A stretch of DNA of 30,405 nt from Deinococcus sp. (GCF_018260555.1 NZ_JAGLBB010000042.1:1-30405), one strand, 5' to 3'; positions 7,565-14,579 are shown, counted from the stretch's first letter. Numbers and translations are program-made. The notes: generated from the letters alone by a model not told the origin.

Positions 7565-8005
7565 GTGAGGCTGCACCTGATCACCGTTGGAGAACCGAAA
7601 CTCGCGTACGCGCGCGCCGGATGGGACGAGTACGAGAAACGCCTGCGCCGCTACCACAAGCTTCAGGTGACTCGCGTGAGCGGCCGCACCCAGGCCCTGG
7701 AAAGCGAGGCGGTGCGCCGGACGGCCGGAAAAGCCCCGCTGGTGCTGCTCGACCCGCGCGGCCGTCAATATTCCAGTGAGGACCTCAGCGGCTACCTGGA
7801 CGCGCAGGCGCTGGGCGGCGTGGGCGAACTGGCCTTCGCGGTCGGCGGGCCGGACGGGCACACGGACGACCTGCGGGCCTCGGCGCACGCCCTGTGGAGT
7901 CTGGGCCTGCTGACGCTGCCGCACGACCTGGCAATGGTGGTTCTCGCCGAGGCGCTGTACCGGGCGAGCACCATCAGCGCCGGGGAACCCTATCACCGGG
8001 GCTGA
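7565..8005 (+). CDS. rlmH: 23S rRNA (pseudouridine(1915)-N3)-methyltransferase
   Basis: RlmH is a SPOUT-fold enzyme that methylates pseudouridine 1915 in helix 69 of 23S rRNA on the assembled ribosome. The 146-aa protein has the usual length. It shows the N-terminal MRLHLITVGEPK strand, LDPRGRQYSSEDL (about 60-72), the SAM-knot motif FAVGGPDGH (about 91-99) and the C-terminal LPHDLAMVVLAEALYRAS plus GEPYHRG tail that is diagnostic of RlmH. The start is a GTG 7 nt after a TAGGCT box, so the mRNA is probably leaderless. It is divergent from the rsmI operon, which also modifies rRNA. The last codons and the stop are part of a 14-bp tandem repeat. Confidence 0.95.
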   Translation: MRLHLITVGEPKLAYARAGWDEYEKRLRRYHKLQVTRVSGRTQALESEAVRRTAGKAPLVLLDPRGRQYSSEDLSGYLDAQALGGVGELAFAVGGPDGHTDDLRASAHALWSLGLLTLPHDLAMVVLAEALYRASTISAGEPYHRG

Positions 8006-8048
8006 GTCACCGGGGCTGAATCACCGGGGCTGAATCACCGGGGCTGAG
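7993..8048 (+). repeat. Four tandem copies of a 14-bp unit at the rlmH 3' end
   Basis: The unit TCACCGGGGCTGA plus G or A is repeated four times without gaps. The first unit contains the last codons of rlmH and its TGA stop; the other three lie outside the gene. Units 1 and 4 end in G, units 2 and 3 in A. It looks like slippage or unequal-crossover expansion of the gene's 3' end. Confidence 0.9.
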
Positions 8049-8098
8049 CGCGGGCGCTGGTCCGCACCTGCGCGGGGAGGCGCGGCGTGGGCGACCGC

Positions 8099-8104
8099 TA
8101 CGAT
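8099..8104 (+). promoter_or_regulatory. -10 box TACGAT of the leaderless GNAT gene
   Basis: TACGAT is followed by 7 nt (TGGCAGC) and then the GTG start. No ribosome site is present, so the transcript should be leaderless. Confidence 0.55.
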
Positions 8105-8111
8105 TGGCAGC

Positions 8112-8810
8112 GTGAACGTCCCACCGGCCAGCCCTGACTCCATCCTGCCTACCCCCGCGCCGCTGCCGGAGGCGCCGTTGCCGGAAGCGCCGCTGCCGGA
8201 AGCGGAGTGGCTCCGCGCGCCGGTCCTGGCCGGGCGGACCGTGACGCTGGGGCCGCTGCGCGACGAGCACGCGGCGGACCTGTGCGCCGGCGCCACGCCC
8301 GACACCCTGCGGTTCCTGGCGCGGGGTGGACCGACTGACCCGGGCATTCCGGGGTGGGCGGCGTACGTGGCGGCGCTGAACGCCCTGCCGCGCCGCGTGA
8401 ACTTCGCGGTGCACCGAAACAGACCGGAGGGGGCCGGGCTGGGGCCGGTGGTGGGCCGCATCAGTTTCAGCGAGGTGAACGCCGCCGACGGCTGGGCCGA
8501 GATCGGCACCATGCTGCTGCCCGCCGCGCAGGGTACGGCCGTGAACCCGGAGGCGAAACTGCTGCTCATGACGCGCGCCTTCGAGGTACTGGGGGCCGGG
8601 CGGGTGCAGTTCAAGGTGGACGCCCGCAACGAACGCAGCCTCCGGGCCATGACCCGCCTGGGGGCGGTGCGTGAGGGCGTGCTGCGCGCCTACCAGCGCC
8701 GCCCGGACGGGTTCACGCGCGACTCGGTGATGTTCAGTGTGCTGAGGGGCGAGTGGCCCGCAGTGAAGGCGGGCCTGCAGGAGCGCCTGGAGTCCCAGGG
8801 CGGGCACTGA
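8112..8810 (+). CDS. GNAT family N-acetyltransferase (RimJ/RimL type)
   Basis: This 232-aa acetyltransferase transfers an acetyl group from acetyl-CoA to an amine, possibly of a ribosomal protein or an antibiotic; the substrate is unknown. The RimL-like features are LAGRTVTLGPLRDEHAADL (about 40-58), a WAEIGTMLLPAAQGTAVN strand and acetyl-CoA region (about 130-147), and the C-terminal VDARNERSLRAMTRLGAV motif (about 169-186) followed by an R-x-Y and RDSVMFSVL strand. The first 38 residues are an extension with three perfect PLPEA repeats. The GTG start is 7 nt behind TACGAT and looks leaderless. The stop is followed by a short gap with nothing notable. Confidence 0.87.
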   Translation: MNVPPASPDSILPTPAPLPEAPLPEAPLPEAEWLRAPVLAGRTVTLGPLRDEHAADLCAGATPDTLRFLARGGPTDPGIPGWAAYVAALNALPRRVNFAVHRNRPEGAGLGPVVGRISFSEVNAADGWAEIGTMLLPAAQGTAVNPEAKLLLMTRAFEVLGAGRVQFKVDARNERSLRAMTRLGAVREGVLRAYQRRPDGFTRDSVMFSVLRGEWPAVKAGLQERLESQGGH

Positions 8811-8920
8811 TCATCGCGCGGGAGAAAGCGTGAATCTGTGTGTCCCCCCCATCTTGGGGTACGTGTTCATGAGACCTGGGTCAAGATTGCCAGCATGCCT
8901 TTGCTACGCTCGGAGTCACG

Positions 8921-9391
8921 ATGTCTGCCCGCACCTTCCCTTCTGCTCTGGCCTCCGTTCTGCTGACCCTGCTGGTCCTCTCCAGCCACGGCGCCGCCCT
9001 GATCGTCCCCATGCCCGGCTGGACGCCACTGCACGGGGACGCCAACGACTGGGCCGACGCCACTGGCCAGTGCGTCCTTCGTGAGGAACGTCACGGTCAG
9101 GCTTTCCCGCAGTTCACGACGCACGACGACGCCCTACTGTTCGCGGTGAAACTCCAGTCGTCGCTGGGTCGGAGCGTCAGCAACGTCGTCACGCAGCCCG
9201 TGGACCGCGGCGGGCAGTGGGGAGTGCTGGCCGCGTACGACTATCAGCAGGCGGGCGTGAAGTACCGCGTCAGTCAACTGTTCCTGAGTGACAGCGGGGT
9301 GCTGCGCACCGTGACTGGCAGCAGCGCCGCCCTGAACACGGCTGCCTGCGTGCCTGCTATGCGCGACTTCATCCGGTACCTCGCCAACTGA
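8921..9391 (+). CDS. Secreted hypothetical protein, 156 aa
   Basis: The N-terminus is a signal peptide: a short positive region, a hydrophobic LASVLLTLLVLSS core at about 10-22 and a cleavage site near SHGAA (23-27). The mature part of about 130 residues is beta-rich, with an aromatic WTPLHGDANDWADATGQC start and two cysteines (about 50 and 143) that could form a disulphide outside the membrane. No known domain is recognised. A TACGCT box ends 10 nt before the ATG, so the leader is very short and there is no ribosome site. The gene stands alone between the GNAT gene and mraY. Confidence 0.75.
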   Translation: MSARTFPSALASVLLTLLVLSSHGAALIVPMPGWTPLHGDANDWADATGQCVLREERHGQAFPQFTTHDDALLFAVKLQSSLGRSVSNVVTQPVDRGGQWGVLAAYDYQQAGVKYRVSQLFLSDSGVLRTVTGSSAALNTAACVPAMRDFIRYLAN

Positions 9392-9469
9392 CAGGGCCGA
9401 GCGGGCAGGGCACAGGCAGCCGCGCACGGGCGGGCGGTGGCCGGGCGCGTGGTAGGCTCCTCGGTTGAG

Positions 9470-9508
9470 ATGAGTGTCCTGTTTGCTTTCCGGGTGGTGC
9501 GGCCATGA
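9470..9508 (+). CDS. 12-codon micro-ORF coupled to mraY
   Basis: The ATG at 9470 starts a frame of 12 codons (MSVLFAFRVVRP) whose TGA overlaps the mraY ATG as ATGA. A TAGGCT box (9453-9458) lies 11 nt before it, so the mRNA has almost no leader. mraY itself has no ribosome site. The same arrangement recurs at two other places in the window. The role is inferred. Confidence 0.4.
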   Translation: MSVLFAFRVVRP

Positions 9509-10428
9509 TGGTCGTCACGGCGCTGCTTTCGTGGTTCCTTGTGGGCCTGTTCGTGCGCGTCAGCCGGGCTCGTGGCTGGGGGCAGAAGGTGCGCGTGGAC
9601 GGCCCTCAGACGCACCTGGTCAAGGAGGGGACACCCACGGCGGGTGGCGTGGCGTTCGTGCTGGCCGCCGCGCTGGTGTTCTTTCCGCTGTACCTGAGCG
9701 GGCACGCGGGCGGGCCGCGTGAGCTGATCATCATGCTCGCGGCGCTGGCGATGGGCGTGATCGGCGGCATCGACGACCTCCTGAAGATCCGCTCGCGCAT
9801 GACCGGCAAGGGCCGCACGGAACTGCTGGCGCGCGAGAAGTTCCCGTTGCAGTTCGTGGTGTCGCTGGCGTTCGCGTACTTCGCCGCGCCGCTCGCCGCG
9901 CATGAACTGCGGCCCGGTCTGGGTCCGGTGGCCGATGTGATCCTGCTGACGCTGGTGATGGTGGGCAGCGTGAACGCCTTTAACTTCACGGACGGGCTGG
10001 ACGGCCTGCTGAGCGGCGTGGCGATCATCGTGCTGCTGCCGTTGCTGGCGCTGTCGCCGGTCAGTGCGCTGCTGGTGGCGGCCCTCCTGGGCTTCCTGTG
10101 GTTCAACGCGCACCCGGCGCGGGTCTTCATGGGCGATATGGGCAGTCACGCGATCGGCGCGGTCGCGGCCGGCGCGTACGTGCTGTACGCGGACGTGTGG
10201 CTGCTGCCGCTCGCGGCGATCATTCCGGTGGCGGCAGTCCTGAGCGTCGTGATTCAGGTGGCGTCGTTCAAGTTGCGCGGCAAGCGGGTGTTCAAGATGT
10301 CGCCCATTCAGCATCACTTTGAGCACGCGGATATCGGCTGGCCGGAAACGCACGTCACCATGCGCTTCTGGATGGTGACCGCCGTGGCGACGGCCGCGGT
10401 GTGGTGGATTCTGGGCGGGCGACCCTGA
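9505..10428 (+). CDS. mraY: Phospho-N-acetylmuramoyl-pentapeptide-transferase
   Basis: MraY is an integral membrane enzyme that moves phospho-MurNAc-pentapeptide from UDP to undecaprenyl phosphate, forming lipid I for peptidoglycan. The 307-aa protein shows about nine to ten membrane segments. Diagnostic motifs are VDGPQTHLVKEGTPTAGG (about 31-48), IDDLLK with the catalytic aspartate pair (about 90-95), NAFNFTDGLDGL (about 155-166), VFMGDMGSHAIG (about 206-217) and the MraY-specific HHFEH (about 272-276) that separates it from WecA-type enzymes. It is slightly short, with only a few residues before the first membrane segment. It starts by coupling to a 12-codon micro-ORF. It is not in a dcw cluster here but stands beside an rRNA methyltransferase. 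Confidence 0.94.
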   Translation: MMVVTALLSWFLVGLFVRVSRARGWGQKVRVDGPQTHLVKEGTPTAGGVAFVLAAALVFFPLYLSGHAGGPRELIIMLAALAMGVIGGIDDLLKIRSRMTGKGRTELLAREKFPLQFVVSLAFAYFAAPLAAHELRPGLGPVADVILLTLVMVGSVNAFNFTDGLDGLLSGVAIIVLLPLLALSPVSALLVAALLGFLWFNAHPARVFMGDMGSHAIGAVAAGAYVLYADVWLLPLAAIIPVAAVLSVVIQVASFKLRGKRVFKMSPIQHHFEHADIGWPETHVTMRFWMVTAVATAAVWWILGGRP

Positions 10429-11402
10429 CCTTCACGGACCTGCTCTCAGGCGTGCCGGGTCTACTGGCCGCGCGGGCTTACCTGCCGTCGCTGGGGACGA
10501 CCGTGTACCGCGCGGCGCACCTGACCGAGACCGGGGGGCTGTTCACGCTGGACATCGCCGGGGACGCCGGGATCCTGAGCCTGTACGACCCGCTGGAACC
10601 CTGGGAGGAGCAGGCGCTGGCCGACGCCTGCGGGCGCGCGGGCAGTCTGGCCGGCGTGTACCTCAAGCGCCGCCCGGTCGAGGCGCGGCACTCGGCGAAC
10701 ATGCACCGTGGGTACCTGTCTCCTCCTGACCCGGTGTGGGGCGAGGCGCGGCCCGAGGTGACGGCGCTGGAGGACGGTGTGCCGTTCCTGATCCGGCCCG
10801 GCGCGGACCTGAGCGTCGGTCTGTTTACGGACGCCCGCCCCGCGCGCGCCTGGGTGCGCGAGCACGCCACCCACGGGGAGGGCCGGGTCCTGAACACGTT
10901 CGCGTACACCTGCGGCTTCGGGGTGAACGCGGCCCTGGGGGGCGCGGCGGTCGTGAAGAATGTGGACCTGTCACGCAAGGTGCTGGCATGGGGGCAGGCG
11001 AACTATGCCCTGAGCGGCCTGAACGCCCCGGATACGGATTTCCTGTACGGCGACGTGTTCGAGTGGCTGGGCCGCCTTGCGCGGCGCGGCGCGCAGTTCG
11101 ATCTGGTCATTCTGGACCCGCCGAGTTTCGCGCGTGGCCCGCGCGGCACCTGGCGCTCCGAGCGGGAGTACGGCGGTCTGATGGCGCTGGCGTCGTCCGT
11201 CACAGCTCCTGGCGGGCAGGTGCTGGCGCTCCTGAACCACGCGGGCGTGACGCCCGGCGCGTTCGAGCGGATGGTCCTGGCCGGACTGGCGGGCGCGAGC
11301 TGCGGCGAGGGCCGTCGCGCCCGCCTGACTGACCACCTGAGCGCCGGGGAGGATTACCCGGGCGCGACGCACCTGAAAGCGCACGTCTGGACCCTGGAGT
11401 AG
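10401..11402 (+). CDS. Class I SAM-dependent methyltransferase, RlmI/RlmK-like
   Basis: This 333-aa protein resembles the RNA m5C methyltransferase RlmI family. It shows GVYLKRRPVEAR (about 84-95), a LEDGVPFLIRPGADLSVGLF segment matching the family's EnGl-F--d---G-ktGlF motif, the SAM-binding motif VLNTFAYTCGFGVNAALGGA (about 163-182) where the family has FsYTGGF, and the catalytic LVILDPPSFARGPRG (about 235-249). The N-terminal PUA domain of E. coli RlmI is not evident. The start is uncertain: GTG at 10401 overlaps mraY by 28 bp, and GTG 10404 or 10452 are alternatives. The target nucleotide is unknown; an rRNA cytosine is likely. Probably cotranscribed with mraY. Confidence 0.82.
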   Translation: MVDSGRATLTFTDLLSGVPGLLAARAYLPSLGTTVYRAAHLTETGGLFTLDIAGDAGILSLYDPLEPWEEQALADACGRAGSLAGVYLKRRPVEARHSANMHRGYLSPPDPVWGEARPEVTALEDGVPFLIRPGADLSVGLFTDARPARAWVREHATHGEGRVLNTFAYTCGFGVNAALGGAAVVKNVDLSRKVLAWGQANYALSGLNAPDTDFLYGDVFEWLGRLARRGAQFDLVILDPPSFARGPRGTWRSEREYGGLMALASSVTAPGGQVLALLNHAGVTPGAFERMVLAGLAGASCGEGRRARLTDHLSAGEDYPGATHLKAHVWTLE

Positions 11403-11423
11403 GCGCCGGCAGGGCAACAGATT

Positions 11424-11553
11424 CTAAGTACACTGCATTTATCTTGTCGATAAACGGCGCGGAGCGCGTAACAGAAGAAAGTACGTTGGAGCGGGAATGG
11501 AGAGGTTCCGGTGCTTTCCCGGCATGGCGCAATGTGAGCTTCAAGGTACTTAG
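11424..11553 (+). repeat. 130-bp intergenic repeat family B, copy 1
   Basis: It begins CTAAGTAC and ends GTACTTAG, a perfect 8-bp inverted terminus. Inside are a TTTATC-TTGTC-GATAAA hairpin and a long, nearly invariant right half (GGGAATGGAGAGGTTCCGG onward). The two other copies, at 13403 and 14743, have exactly the same 130-bp length. No target duplication is obvious. An open frame crosses it, but it is not supported as a gene. Confidence 0.93.
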
Positions 11554-11610
11554 TCGGCGGGAAGGCAGGACAAACGGAAGCGGAATTACTTCGTTTTCTA
11601 AAGCGGGCGC

Positions 11611-11616
11611 TATGCT
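11611..11616 (+). promoter_or_regulatory. -10 box TATGCT of the bacilliredoxin gene
   Basis: TATGCT ends 6 nt before the ATG, so the mRNA is expected to be leaderless. The region just upstream is AT-rich (GAATTACTTCGTTTTCTAAA), but no standard -35 box at 17 nt is seen. Confidence 0.55.
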
Positions 11617-11622
11617 GACGGT

Positions 11623-12267
11623 ATGACCCAGACCGCCCAGAACGAACCCCAGGTGCTCGTGCCGCTGACCACACCCGAGGAAGTCGATCAGTTCCTGACC
11701 GAGTACCCGCTGGCCGCCGTGTTCAAGGCCGGCACCTGCCACAAGACCATGCAGGGCTTCGGCGTCCTTGAAACCTTCCTGCAACGCCACGACCTGCCCG
11801 TCGGCTTCGTGCGCGTCGTGGACTGGCGGCCTGCCAGCAACCACATCGCGCAGCGCACCGGCCTGATTCACCACAGCCCACAGCTGATCCTGTTCCAGAA
11901 CGGCCAGCCGGCCTTCGAGGTGAACAACTGGGACATCACGCCCGAGGCGCTCGGGCCGGTATTCGAGCAGCATGTGCCGCTGCGCAGCGGCCAGGGGGCC
12001 GTCGCCACCGACGACAACGCCGAGCCGTACCGCCGCCTGATGCGCGCCTTCCTGGACGGTCAGCTGAGCGAGTGGGCCTTCCAGGATCAGTACGTGAACA
12101 TGTTCCGGGACGACGCCAGCCTGCGAAGCCAGCGCGAATTCGAGCTGCTGTCGCGCCTGTTCGGTGATCCCGACGCCTACCACGGCGGCCTGCATCAGCT
12201 GGGCGCGCCGCAGGAACGCGGGGACCTGAAAGCCCGCGTGCGGGCCCTGCTGGACGAACTGGGCTAA
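11623..12267 (+). CDS. BrxC-type bacilliredoxin fused to a colicin-D-immunity-like domain
   Basis: Residues 1-115 match the YtxJ/BrxC thioredoxin-like fold, which removes bacillithiol from oxidised protein thiols. Seen are AAVFKAGTCHKTMQGF with a single cysteine at 39 (the family's TCPIS position), VRVVDWRPASNHIAQRTGL (about 64-82) and HHSPQLILFQNGQPAFE (about 84-100) with the cis-proline region, then NNWDIT. Residues 130-187 (EPYRRLMRAFLDGQLSEWAF and onward to the EFELLSRLFGDPDAYH stretch) resemble the all-helical colicin-D-like immunity domain. The total of 214 aa is about twice the usual BrxC length. The start is leaderless. The fusion's role is not known; the redox part is the more certain. 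Confidence 0.8.
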   Translation: MTQTAQNEPQVLVPLTTPEEVDQFLTEYPLAAVFKAGTCHKTMQGFGVLETFLQRHDLPVGFVRVVDWRPASNHIAQRTGLIHHSPQLILFQNGQPAFEVNNWDITPEALGPVFEQHVPLRSGQGAVATDDNAEPYRRLMRAFLDGQLSEWAFQDQYVNMFRDDASLRSQREFELLSRLFGDPDAYHGGLHQLGAPQERGDLKARVRALLDELG

Positions 12268-12293
12268 GACCGGCCATTCACTTGGAACCAAAC

Positions 12294-12341
12294 AGAAGGG
12301 GGAGGTGATCCGGCGCTACGGTGCGGACGCCTCCTCCTTCT
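12294..12341 (+). terminator. Hairpin terminator after the bacilliredoxin gene
   Basis: AGAAGGGGGAGG (12294-12305) pairs with CCTCCTCCTTCT (12330-12341) over 12 positions with one G-T wobble, and an inner TCCG/CGGA adds four pairs. It lies 27 bp after the stop. There is no T tract. Confidence 0.6.
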
Positions 12342-12424
12342 CGCAATCAATATGCGGATTCTGTCAGGCAGCGTCTACACAGCTACAAACGCATATGACC
12401 ACGAGCAAAAGCAGGGCGCCCCTA

Positions 12425-12477
12425 TCGGCAGAGCAGCGGCACAGTCCCACAAATGACCTGTGCCGCTGCTCTGCCGA
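12425..12477. repeat. Perfect 20-bp inverted repeat between convergent genes
   Basis: The left arm (12425-12444, beginning TCGGCAGAGC) and right arm (12458-12477, ending GCTCTGCCGA) are perfectly complementary over 20 bp with a 13-nt loop (TCCCACAAATGAC). It lies between the bacilliredoxin gene and the convergent DUF2383 gene and could be a bidirectional terminator. The stem is longer and more perfect than the other terminators here. Confidence 0.85.
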
Positions 12478-12514
12478 AGTCACGGGCCGAAGCCGCTCTC
12501 CGGGGATCCAGGCT

Positions 12515-12534
12515 AAAGGGCTTGCCTGCCCTTT
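12515..12534 (-). terminator. Hairpin terminator after the DUF2383 gene
   Basis: AAAGGGC (12515-12521) and GCCCTTT (12528-12534) form a 7-bp stem with a 6-nt loop. On the minus strand it lies 13 nt after the stop. A wider pairing, GCTAAAGG with CCTTTAGC (12512-12519 and 12545-12552), is an alternative fold that includes the stop codon. Confidence 0.5.
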
Positions 12535-12547
12535 TCGCCAGAAGCCT

Positions 12548-13000
12548 TTAGCTGGCCTGCATGCTGTGCTTCAGGTCGCGGATCTGGTCGTGGCTGGCCT
12601 TCACGCGGCTGAACTGCCCTTCCACGAAGGTGCGGATCTCGGCGGGCAGGTCGGTCTCTTTAAGCACATCCTGGTAGTTCTCGACCGCCACGTCCTCACC
12701 GCGTTCCGCTTCCGCGACCACGGCGTAATCGTCACGGCCCGTGACGGCGTCGCGGACGTTCAGCCAGGTGCGGTGCAGCGCGGCCCCAACGCTCCCACCC
12801 TGGCGAGGCGTATCACCAAGGGCGGCGATCTTCTGCTCGACCTCGGCGGCAAGCTGCTGACGCTGGGCGCTCCGTTCATTGAACAGCGACTTGAGCTTGG
12901 GATCGGTTGCGTGCTCAGCGGCGTCAGCGAAGCCTTTCTCACCGTCGCGCAGCGTGCCGAGCAGGTACTGAAGTTTACCGAGGACAGTTTCGTTGTTCAT
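12548..13000 (-). CDS. DUF2383 / PA2169-family four-helix-bundle protein
   Basis: This 150-aa soluble protein belongs to the ferritin-like DUF2383 family, named for a conserved four-helix bundle. Seen are KLQYLLGTLRDGEKGFADAA near the N-terminus with acidic residues that could bind metal, DPKLKSLFNERSAQRQQLAA, then the WLNVRDAVTGRDDYAVVAEAERGEDVAVENY segment (about 78-108), and a last helix with a His. The start is the ATG at 13000, because AGGAGG lies 7 nt before it; an upstream extension of 18 residues is low in complexity. Family members are often stress-linked, but no function is proven. It is a single gene, convergent with the bacilliredoxin gene. The 280 bp before it show no clear promoter. 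Confidence 0.85.
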   Translation of the reverse strand: MNNETVLGKLQYLLGTLRDGEKGFADAAEHATDPKLKSLFNERSAQRQQLAAEVEQKIAALGDTPRQGGSVGAALHRTWLNVRDAVTGRDDYAVVAEAERGEDVAVENYQDVLKETDLPAEIRTFVEGQFSRVKASHDQIRDLKHSMQAS

Positions 13001-13282
13001 GGTGGTGCCTCCTGAATGGGGATGATGTGTGGCAGTTCCGTCTGCTACTGGCATGGGAGCGGGAGCCGCGAGGCCCAGCGTTCCGTTCCTGACAGGTCAG
13101 GGCGCAGCCGGTTTGTGCAACGAGAACAGCCTAGGTCCCACTCAGATCTGCACGATGATGGGCGAACCAAGGCAGCGTTTATGAGAGCTTGAGCGCGGGT
13201 TTCGGCCTCTCACATAGAGCGAATTCACACTATCTGCGCCGCTCCACACATGCTCTGCTTGCCGGTAACTTCACCCCTGCGG

Positions 13283-13370
13283 ATACGGCCTGCGCTCCAT
13301 TCCCCTGGCGTCTATTGTTCCTATCTGCATGGACCCGGACTCGATCGGGACTGAACTGAAGCAATCGCAG
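13283..13370 (+). repeat. Decayed copy of intergenic repeat family A
   Basis: ATACGGCCTGCGCTCCATTCC matches the left end of the family, and the following TTGTTCCTATCTGCATGGACCCGGACTCGATCG tracks its right module (split here at natural breaks: TTGTTCCTATCTGCA, GGACTCGATCG). The closing ATCGG end is poorly kept. It lies in the 556-bp gap 13001-13556 ahead of the family B copy at 13403. I see no gene in this gap. Confidence 0.5.
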
Positions 13371-13402
13371 TTAGTCTCGAGCGGGAGCGGCGCTCAGTGG
13401 AT

Positions 13403-13532
13403 CTGAGTACACTGCGTTTATCTTGTCCATAAACCGCGCGGAGCGCGGAGCAGAAGAACGTACGTTGGATCGGGAATGGAGAGGTTCCGGTGCTTTCCCG
13501 GCATGGCGCAATGTGAGCTTCAAGGTACTTAG
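13403..13532 (+). repeat. 130-bp intergenic repeat family B, copy 2
   Basis: It begins CTGAGTAC and ends GTACTTAG, with the same length and orientation as the copy at 11424. It has a perfect CCGCGC-GGA-GCGCGG mini-hairpin. The last 60 bp are identical to copy 1 by eye. Its right end stands 24 bp from the stop of the convergent TPR gene. Confidence 0.93.
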
Positions 13533-13556
13533 TCCGTATGATAAACGGCTGGCCGC

Positions 13557-14525
13557 TCAGCTGAGGGTCAATGCGAACGGCGTGTCCAGTCCGGCCTGCG
13601 CCGCTTCGCGGGCCACCAGCGGCGCGTAGCGCAGGGCCAGCGCGGCGCGGTAGGTGCGCTGCGCGAGTTCCCGGTCGCCCTGCGCGTCCCGCACCTGCCC
13701 CAGTCGCGCCAGGGTCAGGCCCGGCAGGCTGCGGGGTTGATCGTCGGTCAGTCCGTGCGCGGCGCGTTCCAGCAGGGTGCGGGCGGTGCCCAGGTCACCC
13801 ACCGCGAGGTGAATGCCGGCAGCGGCGGCGTCCAGTTCGGGGCGGGGCGTCACGGCGTCCCCTGCCTCGCGGTTCAGGCTGTCGAGAAGCCCGCTCAGGT
13901 CGTCGTCGTCGTTCAACTGCCACGCCCGGTCAGCCAGGGCCCGCAGGCGACTGGTTTCACCTGGCTGGAACCCGCTCAGGTCGGGGAGGGCCGCGCCGGG
14001 CAGCAGGTTCAGCAGGTCAGGCAGGTCGTCCAGCGGGACAATCAGGACACCCCGCGTGTCCCCGAGGCGGGCTGCCAGTTCCGTGAGGCGCCGCAGACGC
14101 CAGCGGGTGCCCGGTCCCTCATCCAGCGCCTCGCGCAGCCCCTGCACGGCCTGTTGCACCCCGGCCAGCACGTCCGGGTGGCAGGCTCGCGTCAGAGGCA
14201 GGGGGGCCGTGACGAGTTGCGCCAGAACCGACTCGGCCTGCGCGGCGGCCCGCAGGCGCTCACGGCCCTGAGGGAACTGTTGCAAAAAGTCCTGCAATTG
14301 GGTGTGCTCGGCATCCGCCCAGGCCCAGTCCCCGACCAGACCGTCCGTGATCTCCACGCGGGCAGCAGGCAACGCGTCCCGAAGCGGGTGGTCCGGGTCC
14401 GTGCCGCTCCCCCACACAACCGTGCTCACCCCCAAGAAGCGCAGGGCCTCCACGACCGTGCCCGCGTTGAACTGGGGTTGCAGCCTGAGCAGGTCCCCCA
14501 GGTCCGGCAGCAGGGTCAGCGTCAC
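13557..14525 (-). CDS. TPR-like hypothetical protein, 322 aa
   Basis: I do not recognise a named family. The protein is soluble, rich in Leu and Ala, and mostly helical. Residues 1-60 look like a small alpha/beta domain (VVEALRFLGVSTVVWGSGTD). The middle has a LGDTRGVLIVPLDDLPDLLNLLPG segment. The last about 110 residues carry repeated helix pairs of TPR type: AAAGIHLAVGDLGTARTLLE (about 232-251), LARLGQVRDAQGDRELAQRT (about 270-289). It starts at a GTG without a ribosome site; the GTG overlaps the TGA of a leaderless 16-codon micro-ORF. It could bind other proteins. It is bracketed by two family B repeats. Confidence 0.72.
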   Translation of the reverse strand: MTLTLLPDLGDLLRLQPQFNAGTVVEALRFLGVSTVVWGSGTDPDHPLRDALPAARVEITDGLVGDWAWADAEHTQLQDFLQQFPQGRERLRAAAQAESVLAQLVTAPLPLTRACHPDVLAGVQQAVQGLREALDEGPGTRWRLRRLTELAARLGDTRGVLIVPLDDLPDLLNLLPGAALPDLSGFQPGETSRLRALADRAWQLNDDDDLSGLLDSLNREAGDAVTPRPELDAAAAGIHLAVGDLGTARTLLERAAHGLTDDQPRSLPGLTLARLGQVRDAQGDRELAQRTYRAALALRYAPLVAREAAQAGLDTPFALTLS

Positions 14526-14572
14526 GCGCTGCTCCGCACCGGGCAGGCTTGAACGGTCTGGATTGACGGCAT
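14522..14572 (-). CDS. Leaderless 16-codon micro-ORF coupled to the TPR gene
   Basis: The ATG is exactly 7 nt behind TAGACT (leaderless geometry). It encodes MPSIQTVQACPVRSSA, and its TGA overlaps the TPR gene's GTG as GTGA. The architecture is the same as at 7388-7450: same -10 sequence, same spacing, same overlap. The peptides share no sequence, so the arrangement and not the product appears to be what is kept. Confidence 0.6.
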   Translation of the reverse strand: MPSIQTVQACPVRSSA

Positions 14573-14579
14573 TCCGCGC

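Noticed and set aside
9274..10353. 359-codon minus-strand frame opposite mraY
   Set aside because: Antisense shadow of mraY with low-complexity Arg/His/Gln content and no ribosome site or promoter.
11444..11626. Plus-strand frame beginning MSINGAER within repeat copy 1 (and its twin at 13423-13629)
   Set aside because: The frame is simply the translation of the 130-bp repeat. Copy 3 does not keep it, and the ends read into unrelated flanks.
12305..13015. 236-codon plus-strand frame through the DUF2383 gene region
   Set aside because: It runs through two terminators and the inverted repeat and lies opposite a gene with a good ribosome site.
13001..13282. Search for the Deinococcus radiation/desiccation response palindrome before the DUF2383 gene
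   Set aside because: A TTTATGAGAGCTTGAGC stretch caught the eye, but it does not fit the known 17-bp palindrome. No such motif was seen by eye elsewhere.
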